From: Limnohabitans planktonicus II-D5
GTDB taxonomy: Bacteria > Pseudomonadota > Gammaproteobacteria > Burkholderiales > Burkholderiaceae_C
Assembly (NCBI RefSeq): GCF_001270065.2
Contig: NZ_LFYT02000016.1
Coordinates: 33,163-97,162 of the forward strand
Direction: 5' to 3'
Length of the DNA: 64,000 bases
The notes below the pieces were generated by a model, which saw only the letters and a program-made list of their open reading frames with translations, had not been told where the DNA came from and ran no database searches. Positions within the stretch are counted from its first letter, which is position 1, and each line of letters opens with the position of its first letter. Both the position numbers and the translations under genes were made by a program. Below, in pieces: positions 60,601 to 64,000 of the stretch.

Positions 60601-63600
60601 CCTTCAGGCTGGTCGGTCGTGGGCGTGACGCTCCACTTGCCTGATGCGTCGACCAAGGCGGTGCCCACCACCTCACCCGCTGGGTTCTTGATGGTGATGG
60701 TGTGGCCGGGGGTGCCGGTGCCGCTGAGCGTGGGGGTCTTGTCGCTGGTGGTGCTGTCGCCTTTGACGCCCGAATCGCTGGTGGGGTCGAGCACGCCGGT
60801 GGGCGCTGCGGGTGCAGGCGGTGTGGCGGCGTTGATGGTCAGCTCGGTGCTGGTGGCGTCGGTGCTGGCGTTGCCTGCGGCGTCGGTGACCACAGCAGTG
60901 ACGGAGTATTTCTGACCGTCCACCAGTGCCGCCAAGGTGCCGGATGCGGGTGTGACCGCGCCGGTGCCCGCAATCGGCAGGGTCCAGTTGCCAGAGGCGT
61001 CCGGCGTGACGTTGTAAGTGGCACCGTTGACGGTGACCACCAGGGTTTCGCCAGCGGCAAGCGTTGCAGCGCCGATGGTGCCGGTCAGCACCACGGTTGC
61101 TGCGCTGGTGGTTTGGCTGACCACGGTGGGCACAGCAGGCGGTGTGCTGTCAATCGTCACAGGCAAGGGCGCGGGCACGCTGGTCTGGCCTGTGGGGTTG
61201 GTCTGCGTCATCGAGTAGTTGTTCAGGCCTTCTGGCTGGTCGGTCGTGGGCGTGATGCTCCACTTGCCAGCCGCGTCGACCAAGGCGGTGCCCACCACCT
61301 CACCCGCTGGGTTCTTGATGGTGATGGTGTGGCCGGGGGTGCCGGTGCCGCTGAGCGTGGGCGTCTTGTCGCTGGTGGTGCTGTCGCCTTTGACGCCCGA
61401 ATCGCTGGTCGGGTCGAGCACGCCGGTGGGCGCTGCGGGTGCAGGCGGTGTGGCGGCGTTGATGGTCAGCTCGGTGCTGGTGGCGTCGGTGCTGGCGTTG
61501 CCGGAGGCGTCGGTGACCACGGCAGTGACGGAGTATTTCTGGCCGTCCACCAGTGCCGCCAAGGTGCCGGATGCGGGTGTGACCGCGCCTGCGCCTGTGA
61601 TGGGCAGGCTCCAGTTGCCGGTGGCGTCAGGTGTGACGTTGTAGGTCGCGCCGTTGACGGTGACGACCAATTTTTCGCCAGCGGCCAAGGCGGTGGTCCC
61701 AATGGTGCCGGTGAGCACCACAGCCGCTGCGCTGGTGGTTTGACTGACCACGGTGGGCACTGCAGGGGCTGTGGTGTCGATGGTGACAGGCAGCGGCGTG
61801 GATGGGCTGACCTGGCCTGTGGGGTTGGTTTCCGTGATGCCGAGGTTGGTCTGACCTTCGGGCAACGCGGTGGTGGGTGTGATGCTCCACGAACCGTCGG
61901 GGTCAACCACGGCAGAGCCAATCACATTGCCTTGCGGGTCGGTGATTTTGATGGTGTTGCCGGGCGTGCCGGTGCCGCTCAAGACAGGCTTGTTGACGTT
62001 GGTGGTGTTGTCGCCCTTGTTGCCGCTGTCGGTGACAGGGTCCACGATGCCCGTGGGCGCTGCGGGTGCAGGTGGCGTGGCGGCGTTGATGGTCAGCTCG
62101 GTGCTGGTGGCGTCGGTGCTGGCGTTGCCGGAGGCGTCGGTGACGACTGCGGTGACAGAGTATTTCTGGCCGTCAACCAAGGCTGCCAGGGTGCCCGAGA
62201 CAGGCGCTGCGGCACCTGCACCGGTGATCGGCAGACTCCAGTTGCCGGTGGCATTGGGTGTGACGTTGTAGGTGGCCCCGTTGACGGTGACCACCAGGGT
62301 TTCGCCAGCGGCCAGAGTCGCGGCACCGATGGTGCCGGTGAGCACCACGGCTGCTGCGGTGGTGGTTTGGCTGACCACGGTGGGCACTGCAGGCGCTGTG
62401 GTGTCAATCGTCACGGGCAACGGTGCTGCGGGGCTGACGTTGCCGGACGGGTCGGTGGCCGTCATGGTGTAGTTGTTCAGGCCTTCAGGCTGGGCCGTGG
62501 TGGGTGTGATGTTCCACTTGCCTGCGGCGTCGACCACGGCGGTGCCGATCACCTCGCCCGCTGGGTTCTTGATGGTGATGGTGTCGCCGGGGGTGCCGGT
62601 GCCGCTCAGGGTGGGCGTGTTGTCGTTGGTGGTCTTGTCGCCCTTGACGCCGGAATCGCTGGTCGGGTCGAGCACGCCCTGTGGGGCCAGCGGAGCCGAG
62701 GTGTCGATGGTCACCGGCAGCGGTGCCGGTGGGCTGACGTTGCCAGACGGGTCGGTGGCGGTCATGACCAGGCTGTTGAGGCCTTCGGGCAGCGGTGTGG
62801 TGGGCGTGATGCTCCACTTGCCTCCGGCGTCGACCACGGCGGTGCCGATCACATTGCCCAGCGGGTCTTTGATGGTGATGGTGTCGCCGGGCGTGCCGGT
62901 GCCAATCAGGTTGGGCGTGTTGTCGTTGGTGGTCTTGTCACCCTTGACGCCGGAGTCGGTCAGGGGGTCCAGCTCGCCGGTAGGCGCAGACGGACCTGTG
63001 GTGTCAATCGTCACGGGCAGCGGTGCGGCCGGGCTGACGTTGCCGGACGGGTCGGTGGCCGTCATGGTGTAGTTGTTCAGGCCTTCAGGCTGGGGCGTGG
63101 TGGGCGTGATGTTCCACTTGCCACCCGCGTCGACCACGGCGGTGCCGATCACCTCGCCCGCTGGGTTCTTGATGGTGATGGTGTCGCCGGGGGTGCCGGT
63201 GCCGCTCAGGGTGGGCGTGTTGTCGTTGGTGGTCTTGTCGCCTTTGACGCCGGAGTCGCTGGTCGGGTCGAGCACGCCGGTGGGCGCTGACGGCGCTGTG
63301 GTGTCAATCGTCACAGGCAGCGGTGCCGGTGGGCTGACGTTGCCGGACGGGTCGGTGGCCGTCATGGTGTAGTTGTTGAGGCCTTCAGGCTGAGCCGTGG
63401 TGGGTGTGATGTTCCACTTGCCTGCGGCGTCGACCACGGCGGTGCCGATCACCTCGCCCGCTGGGTTCTTGATGGTGATGGTGTCGCCCGGTGTGCCGGT
63501 GCCGCTCAGGGTAGGCGTGTTGTCGTTGGTGGTCTTGTCGCCTTTGACGCCGGAATCGCTGGTCGGGTCGAGCACGCCCTGTGGGGCCAGCGGGGCTGAG

Positions 63601-64000
63601 GTGTCGATGGTCACTGGCAGCGGTGCCGGTGGGCTGACGTTGCCAGCCGGGTCGGTGGCGGTCATGACCAGGCTGTTGAGGCCTTCGGGCAGCGGTGTGC
63701 TGGGCGTGATGCTCCACTTGCCTCCGGCGTCGACCACGGCGGTGCCGATCACATTGCCCAGCGGGTCTTTGATGGTGATGGTGTCGCCGGGCGTGCCGGT
63801 GCCAATCAGGTTGGGCGTGTTGTCGTTGGTGGTCTTGTCACCCTTGACGCCGGAGTCGGTCAGGGGGTCCAGCTCGCCGGTAGGCGCAGACGGACCTGTG
63901 GTGTCAATCGTCACGGGCAGCGGTGCGGCCGGGCTGACGTTGCCGGACGGGTCGGTGGCCGTCATGGTGTAGTTGTTCAGGCCTTCAGGCTGGGGCGTGG
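42654..64000 (-). CDS. Giant repetitive RTX adhesin, C-terminal >7,100 residues (N-terminus outside window)
   Basis: The minus-strand frame is open to the right edge and ends at 42654, over 21 kb in-frame. From N to C in the visible part: ~100-residue Ig-like repeats (64000-62476), seven ~209-residue double Ig-like units (62475-58087), diverged Big-type repeats (58086-54950), then four ~1,050-residue supermodules. Each supermodule has an Ig-like/EVI-RVQLP linker, a seven-bladed FG-GAP propeller (D-x-N-G-D-G-x-x-D motifs), a short RTX nonapeptide cluster (GGxGxDxL) and a terminal-like domain. The extreme C-terminus ends AAQLLVDDLVVVSQV, typical of type I secreted adhesins. Such LapA/Bap-like proteins mediate surface attachment and biofilm. 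No type I secretion genes are in the window. Calcium binding by RTX and FG-GAP loops is family knowledge. Confidence 0.92.
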   Translation of the reverse strand, partial: TPQPEGLNNYTMTATDPSGNVSPAAPLPVTIDTTGPSAPTGELDPLTDSGVKGDKTTNDNTPNLIGTGTPGDTITIKDPLGNVIGTAVVDAGGKWSITPSTPLPEGLNSLVMTATDPAGNVSPPAPLPVTIDTSAPLAPQGVLDPTSDSGVKGDKTTNDNTPTLSGTGTPGDTITIKNPAGEVIGTAVVDAAGKWNITPTTAQPEGLNNYTMTATDPSGNVSPPAPLPVTIDTTAPSAPTGVLDPTSDSGVKGDKTTNDNTPTLSGTGTPGDTITIKNPAGEVIGTAVVDAGGKWNITPTTPQPEGLNNYTMTATDPSGNVSPAAPLPVTIDTTGPSAPTGELDPLTDSGVKGDKTTNDNTPNLIGTGTPGDTITIKDPLGNVIGTAVVDAGGKWSITPTTPLPEGLNSLVMTATDPSGNVSPPAPLPVTIDTSAPLAPQGVLDPTSDSGVKGDKTTNDNTPTLSGTGTPGDTITIKNPAGEVIGTAVVDAAGKWNITPTTAQPEGLNNYTMTATDPSGNVSPAAPLPVTIDTTAPAVPTVVSQTTTAAAVVLTGTIGAATLAAGETLVVTVNGATYNVTPNATGNWSLPITGAGAAAPVSGTLAALVDGQKYSVTAVVTDASGNASTDATSTELTINAATPPAPAAPTGIVDPVTDSGNKGDNTTNVNKPVLSGTGTPGNTIKITDPQGNVIGSAVVDPDGSWSITPTTALPEGQTNLGITETNPTGQVSPSTPLPVTIDTTAPAVPTVVSQTTSAAAVVLTGTIGTTALAAGEKLVVTVNGATYNVTPDATGNWSLPITGAGAVTPASGTLAALVDGQKYSVTAVVTDASGNASTDATSTELTINAATPPAPAAPTGVLDPTSDSGVKGDSTTSDKTPTLSGTGTPGHTITIKNPAGEVVGTALVDAAGKWSITPTTDQPEGLNNYSMTQTNPTGQTSVPAPLPVTIDSTPPAVPTVVSQTTSAATVVLTGTIGAATLAAGETLVVTVNGATYNVTPDASGNWTLPIAGTGAVTPASGTLAALVDGQKYSVTAVVTDAAGNASTDATSTELTINAATPPAPAAPTGVLDPTSDSGVKGDSTTSDKTPTLSGTGTPGHTITIKNPAGEVVGTALVDASGKWSVTPTTDQPEGLNNYSMTETNPTGQTSVPAPLPVTIDSTPPAVPTVVSQTTSAATVVLTGTIGAATLAAGETLVVTVNGATYNVTPDASGNWTLPIAGTGAATPASGTLGALVDGQTYSVTAVVTDAAGNASTDATSTELTINAATPPAPAAPTGVLDPTSDSGVKGDSTTSDKTPTLSGTGTPGNTITIKNPAGEVVGTAVVDAAGKWSITPTTDQPEGLNNYSMTQTNPTGQTSVPAPLPVTIDSTPPAVPTVVSQTSNATTVVLTGTIGAATLAAGETLVVTVNGATYNVTPDATGNWSLPITGAGAVTPASGTLAALVDGQKYSVTAVVTDASGNASTDATSTELTINAATPPAPAAPTGVLDPTSDSGVKGDSTTSDKTPTLSGTGTPGHTITIKNPAGEVVGTALVDASGKWSVTPTTDQPEGLNNYSMTQTNPTGQTSVPAPLPVTIDSTPPAVPTVVSQTTSAATVVLTGTIGAATLAAGETLVVTVNGATYNVTPDASGNWTLPIAGTGAATPASGTLGALVDGQTYSVTAVVTDASGNASTDATSTELTINAATPPAPAAPTGVLDPTSDSGVKGDSTTSDKTPTLSGTGTPGNTITIKNPAGEVVGTAVVDASGKWSVTPTTDQPEGLNNYSMTQTNPTGQTSVPAPLPVTIDSTPPAVPTVVSQTTSAATVVLTGTIGAATLAAGETLVVTVNGATYNVTPDASGNWTLPIAGTGAATPASGTLGALVDGQTYSVTAVVTDAAGNASTDATSTELTINAATPPAPAAPTGVLDPTSDSGVKGDSTTSDKTPTLSGTGTPGHTITIKNPAGEVVGTAVVDASGKWSVTPTTDQPEGLNNYSMTQTNPTGQTSVPAPLPVTIDTTAPDLPTVVSQVTEASATIILTGSAGTKALPPGEVMTVTVNGATYEVKPDNSGQWTLQLNGSGAAVPVSGTLAALVDGQTYSVTAVVTDASGNASTDATSTELTIKAPTPPAAPLTPPDLVAASDSGDFATDDYTNDTTPTFTLAALPAGSVKAVLYVDGVKVAATYDAATNTLTPTTPLPNAVAKITYAYEDAKGLIGAQSPELPVTIDTIAPAQPALPTLNAASDTGTLGDGITSDTTPTLDIAAFPAGVTGVILYANGVKIAATYDAVNRTLTPNSPLPNGSVELSYAFVDLAGNISAPSAIVTVVVDSSAPAAPLNPPDLATASDSAGVSTSDDNTYDNTPTFSVLPTGATAMPSTVANVFLYIDGVKTAATYDAATGSITPTAAVSDGKHVITYSYVTSTGAESAASPALDVVIDIVKPGTPTAPTMTADSDLGSSQTDGVTSDTTPSFSLNVLPAGTGLPDANGVAKVVMLVDGVAVASTYDPVTGTVTPVTPLTSGPHTVSIQLEDIAGNISDASPVKNINVNTDKPTIAITSIAGDAVNDSTALAGLFNAAERGAGTYDANGAYVPATSVATLPVISGTSTFAVGQKVTVTLNGKSYSDITVTADGSWSFTVPEADAKLLNHGASYPVSASVSSVAGVAATPDTNNKLDVNIAPADVPTVNNQVTSDLTPTITGAAKKIDPNNPGTPLMLANGDTLSVTVKDSNGGNKGTFVLTVGGTSSPAGLSYNSTDGTWSLDGNTAFGTPLIAGATYSVDVTATASGVARTDISTGEVIIAGPLAISSIPESAANSANVINQSESLNGSPVVVNIAGSAPQVGQVLKLNWGTEVISYTLTAADVSAGTASITVPAASLANKEVSNLNVTAQLFQADGTTAVGSVSAAATANVDTIAPTFVSATTSQDGYSLILTYDQALDVAKAPLAAGFKVLVDGVANTVTAVTVNADKTVTLTLTHQIIGPRTGDTGANLTGQTVKLSYTDATSADDVAAIQDAAGNDAASLTDVAVTNVARPMTPPVFAVGAKAWTPTLASAASGDVGAVPEAVYAVEPNDGSVTTVLDNTLATWEVIRAGTPVRVQLPYNFTGTSGTSDELVAQSGDQLLLNWGSVKTPTYTLTAADISNGYVDFVVGFDTIRSQEPGLITVSAQLQRGNYSSAVSPLVTIDYRFEIDNWFETGAGTGNAPVNPTYGVAITGTAGRMGTIVAIGDVNGDGYEDMYIGAAYDDTGGKDQGRGWVVFGASNPGAINLQAVENGVGGFVVNNPLGTSGSGIAGGDSPYGLGVAAAAGDVNGDGLADFVVGDPLEHFKGKDNAGRAYVIFGKTNTAAVNLNDMNISGAQSSTVGFSINAQYSSDIAGVAVGGGGDINGDGLDDLIVSAAYADTKGATNNGKTYVVFGKTSGTAFELSSIAPKNNDSAGRIDAFMGTGGYAIVGSTKSGNNYQGWSVASAGDVNGDGLDDVIIGAPRADATSNGLLENGAAYVVYGKTDTSALRIDKITSGTSTQGFAILGVSAASGNYVGVSVASAGDINGDGYDDLIVGSFSADSNGNDNIGKSYLVFGKSGGGNVQTSNLGPLKGDLTATMQGQGGFALLGASTNDNAGMAVWGAGDLNGDGLADMMVAAPYDDRLNPIGTDSGAVYVVYGKTDTTQINLCDIHKSGFIIRGECAGDFLGYNGTYVKYWEIANTLSYGDINGDGFDDLLMGSTIADNVNGKDMGKMYVIYGGMCEATVGVFKAAEGDAIGTAGNDTLTGTTGNNQLVGGNGNDTLIGGGGADVMYGGRGNDTFVLNADNLAKLGASGTSQAITRINGGTGLDTLKLDGTGLTLDLSTVEGVALDSVERIDIRGGNSLTINETDVVQLGNANVYNTTSGWTNYNGTVKGAIPLAAGWDNINNNRQILIDAAETDNVRLDGRWFFAGTVENSGTTYRVIQNMVLKQQVLVNAAGRVFLAPPVNMDYGVLQGDQAISSAERAGLPTSTIDIQIDLAMTGAVLNNAVKFYFGTQVYGPFELAASGTFTGNGYTIQDLVIDAKGNVESGKLVVAVPKSVVSAQMANLNALDQLPLRTELLASKQPSATLLAKSADNMIGIDMTPSTPTISNIAWDVAGKPGNTSVIDGIAEAKYAINETTGAVKTTVDNTLYTSEVIRSGTVVRVQLPQEAKGAELEAKEGNLVLVTWGVTAVDEYEITATDITNGYVDVVVPFDVIRQQNTGDVPVFAQIQRGRAISAPSSELTVNYQFEVDGWFNLNGVTTANAPETAVYGFVIEGADTKVGAVSVVGDINGDGYEDVFMSGTQAGTNQGKGWVVFGRTDGATISLSELDAGGAKGFAVSHKGFSNDPYALGNTSRAGDVNGDGLADFIVSAPYANPNGNADAGSAFVIFGRKTTTNIELSTFSMVAASSPATVQGFVINGRNKYDYLGLSVTGGGDVNGDGLDDLIVSAPYADPYSGYSDAGTEYVIFGKTSGNAVNVSSVAPSFGSKRTDFVGTGGFAIMAEKVAGQTLKGWQIASAGDINNDGLEDFIIGNGRNDTTGSNNGMAYVVFGKSDTKALYLSSITSGTSTAGFAIYGDQYLTGYSVAAAGDVNGDGYGDLILGSMYNDSNGLTNNGRATVVFGKADGARVFLSNIAPKANDLNSGAKMGVGGFTIQGEKTQDWAGWTVSGAGDINGDGLADVLVAAPLSDRNGSNSGSVFVVYGRTGTYTVNLSELANKQGGFRINGACASDWLASGQALMNSTADDWSYLSKSLKQTPLSFGDINGDGFDDIVVNAGATDNASGSDKGRSYVVFGGMSEATNAVFDPNNSDAIGTADADLLTGDGSSNQLVGGDGNDTLVGAGGADVLYGGRGNDVFVLDRDNVAQIGKTGGAQEVLRMNGGTGTDTLRLDNSDDPTQAITLDLRTMRDTVIDSVERIDLAGGGNRVIINEKDVNQMGSSNVFNTTTGWTGTTTGAPAGWGAVNTGRQMLIEGGTTTLDDGTVLTDHARVDGDWALSGTVQKTEAVTTMDANGDPVVSNVTTIYKVLQNVYNKQQVLVDNEVSLNMAPTIDLAYGEMEGGIEFAEKLTDGGTTVKLSLLGTGAVAGNAVDFRWGSAQIDLNTTSATSTRQVLTAADIAAGFITVFVSEATITAESAAAKLDSLGRINLHTTLYASDTGSVLADSSEYPILADFRPTQPTINTLTWADTALGRSSDLSGIPEAKFAMNETTGVITTTVDNAIFTSEVINGGTRVRVQLPTAGVPGAKMPTLLGDKVHVYFGDGEAVATVTQADLTAKFIDVTVPFEIIRLQPPGPVVVSAQIEQNGSFSIAAPEVEVTYKFQLDGWFTQNGVTTANALPTAQYGVSFAGAGTAGAIITGVGDINGDGYEDVVVGYPDASNNAGEGYLVYGSSNPQSITLSSVGTSVPGFKITSVGSGETDSGTVYQRNDYFAHVAPGGDINGDGLGDFIVSSMGADYLKDNPNDVGRTYVVFGRTGNAAFNLSTIANVDRADALNNTDGFAIFGAVVQDYAGMSISSGADVNGDGLDDILISVPMSDLMATDAGLSYVVYGKTDGKAVYMSAMTPPNISLATPSFVGTGGFVLMNGTEATSRFGYSSQFVGDVNGDGLDDMLISAYLENTSGTDFGTSYVVFGKTGSQAVQVSSLRVGTSTEGFVIYGDQVKTGYSVAAAGDVNGDGLADLIIGSYQNDANGRTDNGIARVVFGKADGAAIYLSDITPLSTDVDSNAFEATGGFAIQGASASDSAGYAVYSAGDINGDGLSDLLVAAPGSDIAGSASGSLYVVYGKTDTTVINLSEAAYDGRAFVINGNCASFGMGNSGAAESYIDKDVVLGHGDFNGDGFSDIMVGAPDSGVGRVYIIYGGLSEATMNSFDLENGDAIGTAANDTLTGTAGANNMVGGLGNDTLVGNGGADVLYGGQGNDVFMLNGDNLANLLVPTGGLAAGSTLARVDGGTGVDTVRFDGTAITMDFTRALQGVIAGVERIDLNNKSNTVTIDEFDTRQLGNANVFNTNTGFTGWTAATNAAATSTAGWGAVNTGRQVLIEGGSTDAARVDGNWYLAGTVQNSGNTFRVLRNVLSTEQVLVDSDVSLRFAPTLNLAAGEMARGISTSEKTSDGGVKVRLELTGTGAVAGNAVAYSMGGKDFAPVVLTAADLTAGYVEVFMTTAEMDAISATVGAKDYQGYVGSHTTLLESGAAGAAVLAQSADYPIFMDFNPGAATINATAYSQTGAGAASDLSGIPEAKFWTSQTTGLVSTTVDNALFTHEVINGGTNVTVNLPNLNTLRAELVPKVGDKVHVFWGTADVVKVLTQADLDAGKVLVNVSADVISSQPTGNVNVSTQIEWSDGSLSAMSTPVAVNSQFEIEGFFMTGGSTPNTTSTGKYGIAINGFETNTGSVAGIGDINGDGYEDMMIGASYADQGAITNAGQGYVVFGRSALTSVSLSQIASGTSTNGFGINSVLTNTYAGSVVAKAGDVNGDGLGDMIINAQNTTIGTQTGAGRSFVIFGKTSGTNIELSSMNVVASANPANAVGFVINGHCTADHSSHSVSGGGDVNGDGLDDLIVSTAYANSPTADMGGVTYVVYGKSSANAVDLSQIAPAVSVQATSNFVGTGGFAIVNLNATTQLTLGWQSDFAGDVNGDGLADILVTAPGNDVNGGTDNGAAYVIYGKSSNNTIVKVSALQTGASTEGFSIYGASGFGFFGYSAAGAGDVNGDGLDDLVIGSYNNNANGLTSAGQAFVVFGKSGGVTVQASSIMPTDVSVAQAATTVGVGGFGIAGMEASGQLGMTVYGAGDVNGDGLSDILVAASAADSAVGTGAGSVYVIYGRTDTTIVQVSDLSTKQQGFVINGGCASEALGNSGVAGITTVTSGVNAHFEPLGFGDFNGDGFSDIMLGSVLSDIGGTDVGRVYVVFGGMSEVTSSVFGVDDKIGTTGADTLTGTTGNNQLVGADGNDTLTGGGGADVLYGGRGNDTFVLNADNVAKLDDAGTAQNIARIDGGTGIDTVKLDGSAIVMDLSTAKGEALRNIEKIDLTGTGNNTLKLSLTDMLEHANSSNVFNASNTTSGLSAQVARNQLMVDGDAGDKLVLSDLTNWTASATKVVAGSDSYTAYNHNTSAAQLLVDDLVVVSQV
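43140..43260 (-). repeat. RTX nonapeptide cluster of supermodule 4
   Basis: Encodes a short run of G-G-x-G-x-D-x-L-type calcium-binding nonapeptides, followed by the final domain and stop. Similar clusters lie at about 46260-46390, 49480-49610 and 52660-52790, a period of about 3.14-3.20 kb. Confidence 0.85.
43300..54450 (-). repeat. Four ~3.2-kb adhesin supermodules (FG-GAP propeller + RTX + terminal-like domain)
   Basis: FG-GAP blocks cover about 54450-52820, 51200-49640, 48000-46440 and 44900-43300. In the first block seven D-V/I-N-G-D-G motifs can be counted, suggesting a complete integrin-alpha-like seven-bladed propeller; the others look equivalent. Linker segments between modules contain NNRQ-I-L-I-D and V-L-Q/R-N blocks that align to the protein's C-terminal domain, so whole units duplicated head-to-tail. 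Confidence 0.85.
58087..62475 (-). repeat. Seven near-identical 627-bp Ig-like repeat units of the adhesin
   Basis: The sequence CAGGCCTTCAGGCTGG recurs at 58087, 58714, 59341, 59968, 60595, 61222 and (diverged) 61849, an exact 627-bp (209-codon) period. Each unit encodes one SDSGVKGD-type and one VVSQTTSAATVVLTG-type Ig-like domain. Copies differ by few bases, so the number is likely variable between strains. Confidence 0.92.
62476..64000 (-). repeat. Tandem 300-bp Ig-like repeats of the adhesin
   Basis: 100-codon units with marker CAGGCCTTC at 62476, 62776, 63076, 63376, 63676 and 63976. Two alternate subtypes (NPAGEVIG and DPLGNVIG) occur, forming a higher-order 600- to 900-bp pattern. 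The array continues past the window edge. Confidence 0.9.

Noticed and set aside
43400..63300. Several very long plus-strand open frames (for example 45849-48545, 51015-53102, 53955-57740, 60702-63290)
   Set aside because: They are antisense to the continuous giant adhesin frame, follow its repeat period and have odd His/Gly/Val-rich composition, as expected from shadows in high-GC repeats.

Overview
The window looks like part of a high-GC betaproteobacterial chromosome, most likely Burkholderiales (Comamonadaceae-like). This rests on gene content and composition only: a YhdP-type AsmA-like protein, a split MetH with only the homocysteine half here, HPPD, a class I DAHP synthase, an IorAB-type molybdenum hydroxylase and sox genes. 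No rRNA or tRNA gene was seen.

Layout. 1-6.9 kb: end of a YhdP-family gene, a PAS sensor histidine kinase, a YegD-like Hsp70 relative and a small DUF3297-type protein. 7.0-11.4 kb: a visibly AT-richer minus-strand operon of four exported proteins that ends with a CsgG-like lipoprotein. 11.5-23.3 kb: mostly metabolic genes (CaiB/BaiF CoA-transferase, hppD, an ATP-grasp-like protein, a CBS protein, DAHP synthase with an Lrp regulator, a truncated indolepyruvate oxidoreductase, a DadA-like oxidase, a thioesterase). 23.9-30.95 kb: a block bounded by two ~74-bp copies of the recQ 3' end. It carries a translationally coupled molybdenum hydroxylase-soxXYZA operon and two integron gene cassettes with well-formed attC sites but no integrase. 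30.9-38.3 kb: recQ, queC, katG and the homocysteine-methyltransferase half of MetH. 38.4-42.6 kb: a dense field of short palindromic repeats holding a RAYT transposase gene and a BrnT/BrnA toxin-antitoxin pair. 42.65-64.0 kb: the C-terminal >7,100 residues of one giant RTX adhesin, whose N-terminus lies outside the window.

The unifying theme is a REP/RAYT system. Roughly 60-70 copies (counted by eye) of a hairpin element headed by GTAG and built on a GTCGG...CCGAC outer stem fill most intergenic gaps. They occur as paired BIME-like units, sometimes as 171-bp tandem arrays. The inner stem differs between subfamilies but stays self-complementary. The RAYT gene lies in the densest cluster, and one REP supplies the tail and stop codon of the truncated indolepyruvate oxidoreductase.

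Other points of interest are the coupling of an IorAB-type enzyme to soxXYZA without soxB or soxCD and with an unusual SoxY C-terminus, the two-cassette CALIN, and the adhesin, which is built of four ~3.2-kb supermodules that each contain an internal copy of the C-terminal domain.
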